Assembly: GCF_014651715.1 (NCBI RefSeq)
Contig: NZ_BMXK01000001.1
Coordinates: forward strand, 124,001 to 188,000
Reading direction: 5' to 3'
Length of the DNA: 64,000 bases
DNA from: Zhihengliuella salsuginis
Lineage (GTDB): Bacteria; Actinomycetota; Actinomycetes; Actinomycetales; Micrococcaceae
The position numbers and the translations under genes are program-made. Shown here in pieces: positions 43,282 through 50,879 of the stretch. Each line of letters begins with the position of its first letter. The stretch's first letter is position 1. The notes beneath the pieces were generated by a model. It did no database searches. It was not told where the DNA came from and saw only the letters and a list, made by a program, of their open reading frames with translations.

Positions 43282-45327
43282 TTACCCGGCGTCGCAGATG
43301 CGGCGGATGTCCTCGACGCAGGGCTCGTTCTGCAGGCTCGTGGTGTCGCCCAGGGCGGTCTGCTCGAAGAGCTGCGTCAGCAGCCGGCGCATGATCTTCC
43401 CCGAGCGGGTCTTGGGCACGTCCGGCACGAAGACGATGTCCCGCGGCTTGGCGATCGGCCCGATCTCGGCGGCCACGTGGTCCCGCAACTGCACGACGAC
43501 GTCGCGGTGCGCCGCGCTCAGCGACGCGTCGGCCGCGGTGCCGCGGACCAGGGTGCCGACGAGGGACTTGTCGCTGGGAACCACGAACGCCGTGGCCGCA
43601 TGACCGGTTTTCGCGTCGTGGGACGGGCAGACGCCGGCCTCGACGACCGCGGGGTGGGAGACGAGCGCCGACTCGATCTCGATCGTGGACAGCAGGTGTC
43701 CGGAGATGTTGATCGCGTCGTCGATGCGGCCCAGGATCCAGGTGTCGCCGTCCGCGTCGAACTTCGCGCCGTCGCCGGCCAGGAACCAGCCCTGTTCCGC
43801 GTACTGCTCCCAGTAGGACGTGAAGTAGCGTTCGGGGTTGCCCCACACGGTGCGCGCCATCGACGGGCCCGTGGCGGTGAGCACGATGTTCCCCTGCACG
43901 CCCGCGGGGACCCGGGCGCCGTCGTCGTCCACGATGTCCGTGGCGACGCCCGGCAGGGCGCGCGTGCCGGAGCCGGGCTTGAAGGCCGGGTCGGACGGGC
44001 GGGGGGAGAGGACGGTGGCGCCGGATTCGGACTGCCACCAGGTGTCGACCATGGGGATGCCGGCCTGCGGATCGGCCGGGTCGAGCGAGTCGCGCCCGAC
44101 CTGCGCGCGCAGCCACCGCCAGGCCTCCGGATTGACGGCCTCGCCGACGGTTCCGGCCAGGCGGATGGAAGAGAGGTCGTGCCCGGCGGGGATGCCGTCG
44201 GGGAACCAGCCCATGAGGGAGCGGACCAGAGTGGGCGCCGTGTAGTAGCTGGTCACGCCGTAGCGCTCGATGATCTCGAAGTGCCGGCCGGGGTGGGGCG
44301 CGTTCGGGACGCCCTCGTAGATCACCTGGGTGACGCCGTTGGAGAGCGGCCCGTAGATCTCGTAGGTGTGCGCGGTGACCCACGCGAGGTCTGCGGTGCA
44401 CCAGTGGACGTCGTGCTCGCGCTGCGCGGGATCCGGGTGGGAGAAGAGGTACTCGTGGGACCAGCTGGCGTTCGCGAGGTAGCCGCCGGTGGTGTGGACG
44501 AGGCCCTTGGGGCGGCCCGTGGTGCCGGAGGTGTACATGATGAACAGTGGCGTCTCGGAGTCGAACGCCTCCGCCGCGTGCGTGCGCGGCTGGGTGTCGA
44601 CAACGTCGTGCCACCACACATCGCGGCCCTCGGTCCACGGGATGTCGGTTTGGCCGGTCCGGTTGACCACCAGCACGTGCTCGATGCTGTTCTCGCCCGC
44701 GACGGCGGCGTCCGCGTTCTCCTTCACGGGCACCGCGGCGCCCCGGCGGAACTGGCCGTCCGTGGTCACGAGGAGCTTGGCGCCGGTGTCCTCGACGCGG
44801 AACTTCAGCGCCTCGGCCGAGAACCCGCCGAAGACCAGCGAGTGGATGGCCCCGATGCGCGCGCAGGCCAGCGTGATGACCACCGTCTCGACCAGCACCG
44901 GCAGGTAGACGACCACGCGGTCGCCCTTGGTCACGCCGAGCGCCTCGAGCGCGTTGGCGGCCTGGCTGACGAGCTCGGTGAGCTCTGCGTAGGTGACCGT
45001 GCGGGTGTCGCCCGGCTCGCCCTCGAAGTGCAGGGCGACCTTGTCGCCGCGCCCGGCCGCCACGTGGCGGTCGGCGCAGTTGACCGCGGCGTTCAGCCGG
45101 CCGCCGTCGTACCAGGAGATCTGCGGGCCGCGCTTCGCGGCCGGGTCGGCGGGCACCCACGTGTGGGTGGTGTGCCAGTCGGTCTCCCAATCGAGGCGCC
45201 GCGCGGCGGCGTCCCAGTGCGCGAGGCGCTCGGCCTCGGTCCAGCGCTGCTCGGCGGCTTCGGCCTCGGTGCGCGCGGTCAGGTTCGGGGCGGCGGGTAC
45301 GACGGCGGCGGGTACTGCAGTGCTCAT
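43282..45327 (-). CDS. acs: Acetyl-CoA synthetase under SAM riboswitch control
   Basis: 681-residue ANL-superfamily enzyme making acetyl-CoA from acetate, ATP and CoA. AMP-binding motif YTSGTTGRPKG at 265-275; WWQSESGA (usual WWQTETG); SGHLLSTIEIESA and, near the end, PKTRSGKIMRR with the acetylation-regulated Lys644. The changes (QSESGA, GTRALPG) make it a diverged Acs. It starts seven bases after a SAM-I riboswitch. MetY releases acetate, so this enzyme probably recycles it during homocysteine synthesis; other short acyl substrates are possible. Confidence 0.88.
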   Translation of the reverse strand: MSTAVPAAVVPAAPNLTARTEAEAAEQRWTEAERLAHWDAAARRLDWETDWHTTHTWVPADPAAKRGPQISWYDGGRLNAAVNCADRHVAAGRGDKVALHFEGEPGDTRTVTYAELTELVSQAANALEALGVTKGDRVVVYLPVLVETVVITLACARIGAIHSLVFGGFSAEALKFRVEDTGAKLLVTTDGQFRRGAAVPVKENADAAVAGENSIEHVLVVNRTGQTDIPWTEGRDVWWHDVVDTQPRTHAAEAFDSETPLFIMYTSGTTGRPKGLVHTTGGYLANASWSHEYLFSHPDPAQREHDVHWCTADLAWVTAHTYEIYGPLSNGVTQVIYEGVPNAPHPGRHFEIIERYGVTSYYTAPTLVRSLMGWFPDGIPAGHDLSSIRLAGTVGEAVNPEAWRWLRAQVGRDSLDPADPQAGIPMVDTWWQSESGATVLSPRPSDPAFKPGSGTRALPGVATDIVDDDGARVPAGVQGNIVLTATGPSMARTVWGNPERYFTSYWEQYAEQGWFLAGDGAKFDADGDTWILGRIDDAINISGHLLSTIEIESALVSHPAVVEAGVCPSHDAKTGHAATAFVVPSDKSLVGTLVRGTAADASLSAAHRDVVVQLRDHVAAEIGPIAKPRDIVFVPDVPKTRSGKIMRRLLTQLFEQTALGDTTSLQNEPCVEDIRRICDAG

Positions 45328-45334
45328 GATCAAC

Positions 45335-45447
45335 TCCATCGGTCCTGGCGGTAGCACCATGCCGGAAGCGCGGCCCCGTGAAGGGCGCGGTCCCGGGTGG
45401 TTGCTGCGGCGTCGACGAGCCAGATCTCTCGGCCGCTCGGGATGGTT
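45335..45447 (-). promoter_or_regulatory. SAM-I riboswitch of acs
   Basis: Minus strand: AACCATC, AGCGGCCGAGAG, ATCTGGCTC, GACGCCGCAGCAACC, a long P3 arm, GGTGCTACCGCCAGG, GATGGAG. The closing P1 strand GATGGAG carries the Shine-Dalgarno GGAG itself, seven bases before the ATG at 45327. SAM binding stabilises P1 and would hide it: translational control. Confidence 0.92.
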
Positions 45448-45540
45448 TCCCCACCACTAAACGCCGGTACGCGGCGCGGGGCAAAACGGGTGACGCGGCG
45501 CGCAACAATGTGATGGGTTCCGGCGCAGCGCCACGTGCGG

Positions 45541-45546
45541 CAGAAT
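45541..45546 (+). promoter_or_regulatory. CAGAAT -10-like element, leaderless membrane protein gene
   Basis: CAGAAT, six bases, ATG at 45553, the same spacing as the TAGGnT promoters. Confidence 0.45.
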
Positions 45547-45552
45547 CGCAGT

Positions 45553-46179
45553 ATGGACCCTGCAGGACACAACGACGACGGCGCCACCGCGCCCGCGCCC
45601 ACTCGCGCCGCGCCGGGGGTCTCGGAGGGGCAGCGGCGGGCGTTCGTCGAGCGGATCCTATGGACCTTCGCCGGCGGCGCGGCGGTCTATGCGCTGCTGT
45701 TCGCGTTCGTGTACGGCGGGTTGGGCCATCTGGTGGTCGGGCAGCCGCCGGCACTGATTGTGACGCTGTCCATCGGGGTGTTCCCGGTCCTGATGATGCT
45801 GGCCGGCTACCTCGTCGCACATCCCGTGGAAGCGTACCGGGGCGCGGCCGTCATCGGACTGATTCTGGGAGTGCTGCTCGCAGTGACGGGCTTCTCCGGG
45901 GGCCCTGTCCACGCGGTCGTCGGCGTGGGGTTGCTCCTGTGGGCGTTCAAGACGCGTGAACAGATCCTCGTCTGGGCTGGCGTCACGAGCCTGGTGCTCG
46001 CGGTGGCCAATGTTTTTCTCGGCGGATTCATGGTTCCGCCCGCTTATAGCGGTTCGGGGGCGGAAGACTTCGGGCCGTTGTTCACGGTTTCGCCGTACTG
46101 GGTCGGTCTGTTCGGGGCTGTCGTGCTGGGTGTCATGGCGCACTACCAGCGGCGGAGGCGTGCTCGTAGTCGGGGATGA
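45553..46179 (+). CDS. Membrane protein, first of three similar tandem genes
   Basis: 208 residues. Cytoplasmic Asp/Ala-rich N-terminus (1-35), then about six membrane segments in three pairs, and a basic C-terminus (HYQRRRRARSRG). No known family. It shares layout with the next two genes: a variable polar N-terminus, an R/L-LW-I/T-F/H start of helix 1, short loops and a basic tail. Start at ATG 45553 supported by -10 spacing. Confidence 0.65.
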   Translation: MDPAGHNDDGATAPAPTRAAPGVSEGQRRAFVERILWTFAGGAAVYALLFAFVYGGLGHLVVGQPPALIVTLSIGVFPVLMMLAGYLVAHPVEAYRGAAVIGLILGVLLAVTGFSGGPVHAVVGVGLLLWAFKTREQILVWAGVTSLVLAVANVFLGGFMVPPAYSGSGAEDFGPLFTVSPYWVGLFGAVVLGVMAHYQRRRRARSRG

Positions 46180-46230
46180 GGCCGCCCCGGGCGATTCACG
46201 GACCGTTTGGTGCCGCTTGGCCCGCTCGTG

Positions 46231-46236
46231 CAGGAT
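46231..46236 (+). promoter_or_regulatory. CAGGAT -10-like element, leaderless membrane protein gene
   Basis: CAGGAT, six bases, GTG at 46243. Supports that GTG as the start. Confidence 0.45.
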
Positions 46237-46242
46237 GTAGGA

Positions 46243-46890
46243 GTGGATACGACTGCAGGGATGAGAAACAAGTTGCCCGATATGGGGGAGGGTGATGATT
46301 CCGCTGCGACGGAGCACCCCGAGACCCAGTCGGCGCCAGGCGAAACGGACCGGCTCGCCGCCAGAGTGTTGTGGATCCACGCGGTGGCGGTGGTCATCGC
46401 CTTGGCGCTACCGCTCGGATTGACGGCCGCGGATGGCGGACCACCGCGGCTGGCCGACGTTCTGTACGTGGCCAGCCTGCTGCTGCCGCTGGCCGTGGCC
46501 GAGGCCGTGTTCGTCGCCGCCCGCAAAATGCCGGAGCACCGTCCGGCAGCCGTGGCGGGCTTCTTCCTGGGTGCGGTCTTCTTGGTGGCTGCCGTCCCTT
46601 TCGCCGCCTGGGCCGTCCCGGGGTACATCGGCCTCGGGCTGCTCTTCTGGGCGTGGAAGCTCCGGCGGTCCACTCTGCTCCTCGGCGGCGTGGTGGCAGT
46701 CATCGCCAGCGCCGTGCCGGAAGTCTGGTGGCAGCTCTCGGCTCCCGCGTCCTCTGCGGACTACGCCGTGCCGGGCGGGCCACCGGCCGGCACGCCGGGC
46801 CTGATGCCCGCCCTCGCGCTGGCCGTGGTGGCGACGCTGGCCGCTCTCGCGTGGTGGACGAGGCGGAAGCGGGATCGTTACGCGTCCTAG
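46243..46890 (+). CDS. Membrane protein, second of three similar tandem genes
   Basis: 215 residues, polar acidic N-terminus (1-38), about six membrane segments and a basic end (TRRKRDRYAS). Helix 1 begins RVLWIHAVAVVIAL, like its neighbours. GTG at 46243 sits at leaderless spacing behind CAGGAT; ATG at 46261 is an alternative. Function unknown; no signature visible. Confidence 0.6.
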   Translation: MDTTAGMRNKLPDMGEGDDSAATEHPETQSAPGETDRLAARVLWIHAVAVVIALALPLGLTAADGGPPRLADVLYVASLLLPLAVAEAVFVAARKMPEHRPAAVAGFFLGAVFLVAAVPFAAWAVPGYIGLGLLFWAWKLRRSTLLLGGVVAVIASAVPEVWWQLSAPASSADYAVPGGPPAGTPGLMPALALAVVATLAALAWWTRRKRDRYAS

Positions 46891-46926
46891 CTGGACGCGG
46901 CGGCAGGTGGGAAGAAGAATCGGCCC

Positions 46927-47529
46927 ATGGGGACAAAAGATACGCAGAAACGTGAGTCCGGTGCCGGGGCGTCTTCGGCACCGTCGTTTCCGGAGCCCGA
47001 CGCCGCCCGGGACGACGCGTTCGCCGTCCGGCTGCTGTGGATCTTCGCCGTGGCCTACCTGCCGAGTCTGGTGCTGCAGGCGGTCCTGACGGCGATGAGG
47101 CCGACCCAGCCGGCAACCGCTTGGCCACTCTGGCTCTCCGTGTTCGCGGCAGCGATGCCACTGGCCGCCGCCGCCGCGGTCCTCGTGGTGTCGCGCCGGT
47201 TTCCCGAGTTTCGCCGAACCGCACTCATCCTCACCTGGGTGATGCTTGCCGGGACGGCACTCTCCTTCCTGACGGGCCAAACGTCGCTGATCCTCGTCGT
47301 CCAGCTGGTGGCCTGGGCACTCCTCCTGCGCCACCGCCTGGTCATGATCGGTGCCGCGGTGGCCTTCGCGGCCCTCGTCATCCCGTCGATCATGGTCTCG
47401 GTGGGCATGGAGTTCCCCGGCAGGCTGTACGTGATGGACGTCTTCTCCTGGCTCAGCAGGGTTGCGCCCCCGCTGGCGCTCGGCGCGCTCGCCGTCGTTC
47501 TGGACCGCCGGGACCGGGCCGGTACGTAG
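46927..47529 (+). CDS. Membrane protein, third of three similar tandem genes
   Basis: 200 residues, polar N-terminus (1-33), five to six membrane segments starting with RLLWIFAVAYLP, basic end (RRDRAGT). AAGAAT lies six bases before the ATG, again the leaderless pattern. Convergent with the ssuC gene. Function unknown. Confidence 0.6.
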   Translation: MGTKDTQKRESGAGASSAPSFPEPDAARDDAFAVRLLWIFAVAYLPSLVLQAVLTAMRPTQPATAWPLWLSVFAAAMPLAAAAAVLVVSRRFPEFRRTALILTWVMLAGTALSFLTGQTSLILVVQLVAWALLLRHRLVMIGAAVAFAALVIPSIMVSVGMEFPGRLYVMDVFSWLSRVAPPLALGALAVVLDRRDRAGT

Positions 47530-47550
47530 CCAGCGGGCGGCCCGGCCGGC

Positions 47551-48471
47551 TCAGGCCCAGCGGGCGATCGCCCAGCGCTCCACCACGCCCACCAGCGCGT
47601 CGGAGATCTTGCCGAAGACAGCCAAGAGGACGATCGCGAGAATCAGCCGGTCGGTGCGCCCGTTGTACTGCGAATCCGTGAGCAGGAAACCCAGCCCCAT
47701 CGACGAGGCGATGAGTTCCGCCGCGACCAGGAACAGCCAGGCCTGCGCGAGGGCGAGCCGCAGGCCGGAGAAGATCGACGGGACGACGGCGGGCAGCTGG
47801 ACCGTCGTCAGCAGCCTCACGCCCCGCAGCCCGAACGCGCGCGCCGCCTCGACCAGGTTCTGATCCACGTGCCGCAGCGCCAGGTACACCGTGGTGAACA
47901 CGGGGAAGAACGCGCCGATCGAGATCAGCGTGACCTTCGAGTCCTCGCCGATCTGCATCCACAGGATGAGCAGGGGCACCCACGCGAGCGACGGCACGGC
48001 ACGGAAGGCGCCGATCGTCGGGCTGAACAGCGCGTCCGCGACCCGGGAGAGCCCGACCAGCGAGCCGACCGCGAGGCCGAGCAGCCCGCCGATCGCGAAC
48101 CCGAGCAGCACGCGCTGCGTGGAGATGCCGATGTGGTTCCACAGCTCACCGCGCTGGATCAGCTCGGCGGCCGCGTTCCAGACCGAGGCCGGGGTGGGCA
48201 GCTGCACCGACGTGAACACGCCGGCCGCCGTCGAAAAATGCCAGGCGGCCAGCACGACGACGGGCACGACGAGCCCCAGCAGCACCCGCCCGCCCGTGGT
48301 GTTCAGCAGGCGCGCGCCGGCGCGTGGCGGCTTTCCGCCCGGCGCCGGCGCAGCCTCGGGTGAGGCACCCGAGCCCGCCGCGCTGGACCCGTACGAGCCC
48401 ACCGTGGCTTGGGCGGTGCCTCCGTTGACCTGGGGGCTCCGGCGACCTTGCGTTTCCTCAGCGGCACTCAT
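47551..48471 (-). CDS. ssuC: Sulfonate ABC transporter permease
   Basis: 306 residues, six membrane segments behind a 55-residue Gly/Ser/Pro-rich N-terminus. The BPD_transp_1 EAA loop is AARAFGLRGVRLLTTVQLPAVVPSIFSGL. The SsuC/TauC type is shown by FRAVPSLAWVPLLILWMQIGEDSKVTLI. It is the last gene of the ssuB-ssuA-ssuC operon, starting three bases after the ssuA stop. Substrate may be alkanesulfonate, taurine or a related sulfur compound. Confidence 0.9.
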   Translation of the reverse strand: MSAAEETQGRRSPQVNGGTAQATVGSYGSSAAGSGASPEAAPAPGGKPPRAGARLLNTTGGRVLLGLVVPVVVLAAWHFSTAAGVFTSVQLPTPASVWNAAAELIQRGELWNHIGISTQRVLLGFAIGGLLGLAVGSLVGLSRVADALFSPTIGAFRAVPSLAWVPLLILWMQIGEDSKVTLISIGAFFPVFTTVYLALRHVDQNLVEAARAFGLRGVRLLTTVQLPAVVPSIFSGLRLALAQAWLFLVAAELIASSMGLGFLLTDSQYNGRTDRLILAIVLLAVFGKISDALVGVVERWAIARWA

Positions 48472-48474
48472 GGA

Positions 48475-49503
48475 CTACTCCTTGATGGTCGACGCGTCGG
48501 CGTTCTCGGCGAAGGACGGGTCGAAGAGTGTGTCGAGGGCCTCGTCGATGCTCGACTGCTCGGACACGTCGCCGATCTCGACGAAGATCGGGCCCACGGC
48601 CTCGAGGACCTTCCGTTGCGCATCCCCCGGGACGGGGTCGACGTCGAGGTTCGAGCGCTCGAGGATCACCTTGTTCGCGATGGCCGGCTCGAGGCCCGCC
48701 TCGTCCGCGAGGATCTGCGCCGTCTCCTCCGGGTGCTCCGCGGCCCATTCGCGGGCCTTCTGGTACGCGTCGATCACGGTCTGGGCGAGCTCGGGCTCGT
48801 TCTCCAGGAAGTCCTCGGTGGCGTTCAGGAACCCGTAGGTGTTGAAGTCCAGATTCCGGTACGTCAGCTCGGCGCCCTCCTCCTCGGCGCCGGCCATGAT
48901 CGGGTCCAGCCCGGCCCAGGCGTCGACGGAGCTGTTGTTGAGAGCTCCCCAGCCGTCGGCGTGCTGGAGGTTCTCGACGGTCACGTCGTCGACCGTCAGG
49001 CCGTGCTCCTGCAGCGCCTGAACCAGGAAGAAGTACGGGTCCGTCCCCTTGGTGGCGGCGATCTTCTTGCCCTTCAGGTCCTCGACCGAGTCGATGTCGG
49101 AGCCGGCCGGAGTCACGATCGCGGACCATTCCGGCTGCGAGTACATGGCGATGGTCTTGATCGGTGTCCCGTTCGCGCGGGCCAGCAGCGCGGCGGAGCC
49201 GGCCGTCGAGCCGACGTGCAGCGCGTCGGAGCGCAGCCCCTCGTTGGCCTTGTTCGAGCCCGCGGACTTCAGCCAGTTGACCTCCACGCCCTCGTCCTCG
49301 AGCGTCGCATCCAGCCAGCCCTGATCCTTGATGATCAGGCTGAGCGGGTTGTAGGTCGCGTAGTCGACGTTGAGGGTCTCGGTGCCGCCGCCGGCGGCGT
49401 CGGGCTCGGCGTTCTCGCCGGCGCAGCCGGTCAGTGCGACGGCGGCGGCGACCGTGGTCAGGCCCAGCAGGCGGCGGCGGGTGACGGTGTTCAAGATGCT
49501 CAT
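48475..49503 (-). CDS. ssuA: Sulfonate ABC transporter substrate-binding lipoprotein
   Basis: 342 residues. Basic MSILNTVTRRRLLGL start, hydrophobic segment, lipobox LTGC (Cys27). The mature protein has the SsuA/NMT1-like fold: DYATYNPLSLIIKDQGWLD, VGSTAGSAALLARANGTPIK, KIAATKGTDPYFFLVQALQEHGL. ATG at 49503 behind AGGAAC. 128 bases separate it from ssuB; I see no terminator or ORF there. Confidence 0.9.
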   Translation of the reverse strand: MSILNTVTRRRLLGLTTVAAAVALTGCAGENAEPDAAGGGTETLNVDYATYNPLSLIIKDQGWLDATLEDEGVEVNWLKSAGSNKANEGLRSDALHVGSTAGSAALLARANGTPIKTIAMYSQPEWSAIVTPAGSDIDSVEDLKGKKIAATKGTDPYFFLVQALQEHGLTVDDVTVENLQHADGWGALNNSSVDAWAGLDPIMAGAEEEGAELTYRNLDFNTYGFLNATEDFLENEPELAQTVIDAYQKAREWAAEHPEETAQILADEAGLEPAIANKVILERSNLDVDPVPGDAQRKVLEAVGPIFVEIGDVSEQSSIDEALDTLFDPSFAENADASTIKE

Positions 49504-49631
49504 GATGTTCCTTCTTGCGTGTCGAGTGCGTGGTGAGAGTGTGCGAAAGCGACGCGTGGCCTCGGGGCGCGACCTCGGGGAGCGCCGGCAGGGGACGGGC
49601 GCGCCAGGGGGCGGCCGTCGTCGTGCGGGAA

Positions 49632-50450
49632 TCAGTGGCGGTGGGAGTCGACGCCCAGGTTCTCCAGGAGCGTCGAGCGCAGGGCGCCGAGCTCGGCGGA
49701 GGAGCGGTCCCGCGGGCGGGTGCCGGGGACGTCGATCACGTTGGCGACGCCGGCACCCTCGTGGCCGCCGGTGGGGCTGAGGACGAGGATCCGGTCGGCG
49801 AGCTGCAGGGCCTCGTCCACGTCGTGGGTGACGAGCAGGATCGTGGCCGGGTGCTTGGCGTGGATGTCCAGCAGGAGGTCCTGCATCTTGAGCCGGGTGA
49901 GCGCGTCGAGGGCGCCGAACGGCTCGTCGAGCAGCAGCACGCCGGGCCGGCGGGCGAGGGCCCGGGCGAGGGATGCGCGCTGGGCCATCCCGCCTGAGAC
50001 CTCCCGCGGACGGTGGTCGGCGTATGCGGAGAGCTCGACGTGCTCGAGGAGCTCGTCGACGTGGGCGGCGCCGGCGGCTTTGCCCGTCCCCTTCGGCAGG
50101 CCGAGGGCGACGTTCCGGCGGATCGTCTGCCACGGGAGCAGACGCGGCTCCTGGAACGCGAAGGCCGAGGTCTCGCTCAGCCCGGTCACGGGGGAGGAGT
50201 CGATCCGGACGGTGCCGGAGGTCGGAGTTTCGAGGCCCGCGACGGCGCGCAACAGCGTGGACTTGCCGCAGCCGCTCGGGCCCACGATGGCCAGCACCTC
50301 GCCGGCGCGGACGGAGAAGTCGACGCCGTTGAGGACGATGCGTTCCCCGAAGGACTTGGTCACGGACTCGAAGGTGACGGGCAGGGCGCGCTCGGAGGCC
50401 ACGGCGTCGTCGGTGCGGACGTCGTCGGATACGGACAGCGTGGAAGTCAT
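49632..50450 (-). CDS. ssuB: Sulfonate ABC transporter ATP-binding protein
   Basis: 272 residues. Walker A GPSGCGKST at 57-65, Q-loop FQEPRLLPWQTI, signature VSGGMAQRASLARAL, Walker B VLLLDEPFGALD, H-loop VTHDVDEAL: the nitrate/sulfonate/taurine ABC subfamily. It leads the operon and begins eight bases after a SAM-I riboswitch, which thus controls the importer at translation of its first gene. Confidence 0.92.
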   Translation of the reverse strand: MTSTLSVSDDVRTDDAVASERALPVTFESVTKSFGERIVLNGVDFSVRAGEVLAIVGPSGCGKSTLLRAVAGLETPTSGTVRIDSSPVTGLSETSAFAFQEPRLLPWQTIRRNVALGLPKGTGKAAGAAHVDELLEHVELSAYADHRPREVSGGMAQRASLARALARRPGVLLLDEPFGALDALTRLKMQDLLLDIHAKHPATILLVTHDVDEALQLADRILVLSPTGGHEGAGVANVIDVPGTRPRDRSSAELGALRSTLLENLGVDSHRH

Positions 50451-50457
50451 GATCATC

Positions 50458-50547
50458 TCCATCGGTCCTGGCGGTAGCACCTTTCCGGGGTCCCGGGTGG
50501 TTGCTGCGGCGTCGTCGAGCCAGATCTCTCAGCCGCTCTGGATGGTT
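50458..50547 (-). promoter_or_regulatory. SAM-I riboswitch of ssuB-ssuA-ssuC
   Basis: Minus strand: AACCATC, AGAGCGGCTGAGAG, ATCTGGCTC, GACGCCGCAGCAACC, AAAGGTGCTACCGCCAGG, GATGGAG. The GGAG of the closing P1 strand is the Shine-Dalgarno for the ATG at 50450. Confidence 0.93.
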
Positions 50548-50601
50548 GCGGACTCAACTAAATACGGCGGGCACCGGTCGCTGCAAGAGATGTGAAGGGC
50601 G

Positions 50602-50613
50602 CATGACGTCATG
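50602..50613. promoter_or_regulatory. Palindrome CATGACGTCATG
   Basis: 12-base perfect palindrome between the two divergent riboswitches; shares TGACGTCA with 34650-34657. Confidence 0.5.
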
Positions 50614-50771
50614 TTGCGGAAACCGGGGCGCTATATGACTCGGTGAGACGCGCGATGAAGCGTTTGCGTGCCCTGGAGGGGGCGCCGAGGCGCTGTGTGA
50701 CGACTTTTCGGGCGGCAGTCCGTCCCGGCTTGTCTCGCTGTGTCGCCGTATGGCCCAATAGAATGCAACGA

Positions 50772-50870
50772 AACCATCCAGAGCGGCCGAGAGATCTGGC
50801 TCGACGACGCCGCAGCAACCCCCCAACCGGTTCACCGGGACGGGAAGGTGCTCACGCCAGAACCGATGGA
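50772..50870 (+). promoter_or_regulatory. SAM-I riboswitch of the DszC/SfnB-like gene
   Basis: AACCATC, AGAGCGGCCGAGAG, ATCTGGCTC, GACGCCGCAGCAACC, GGAAGGTGCTCACGCCAG, GATGGAG. GGAGGA overlaps the P1 end, ten bases before the ATG at 50880. Confidence 0.92.
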
Positions 50871-50879
50871 GGAACTTTA

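Larger units (their letters stand above)
50451..50879. promoter_or_regulatory. Divergent control region with two SAM-I riboswitches
   Basis: This 429-base gap has no gene. It holds two opposed SAM-I riboswitches (50458-50547 minus, 50772-50870 plus) and a 224-base central part with the promoters, which contains CATGACGTCATG at 50602-50613 and otherwise nothing I recognise. Confidence 0.85.
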
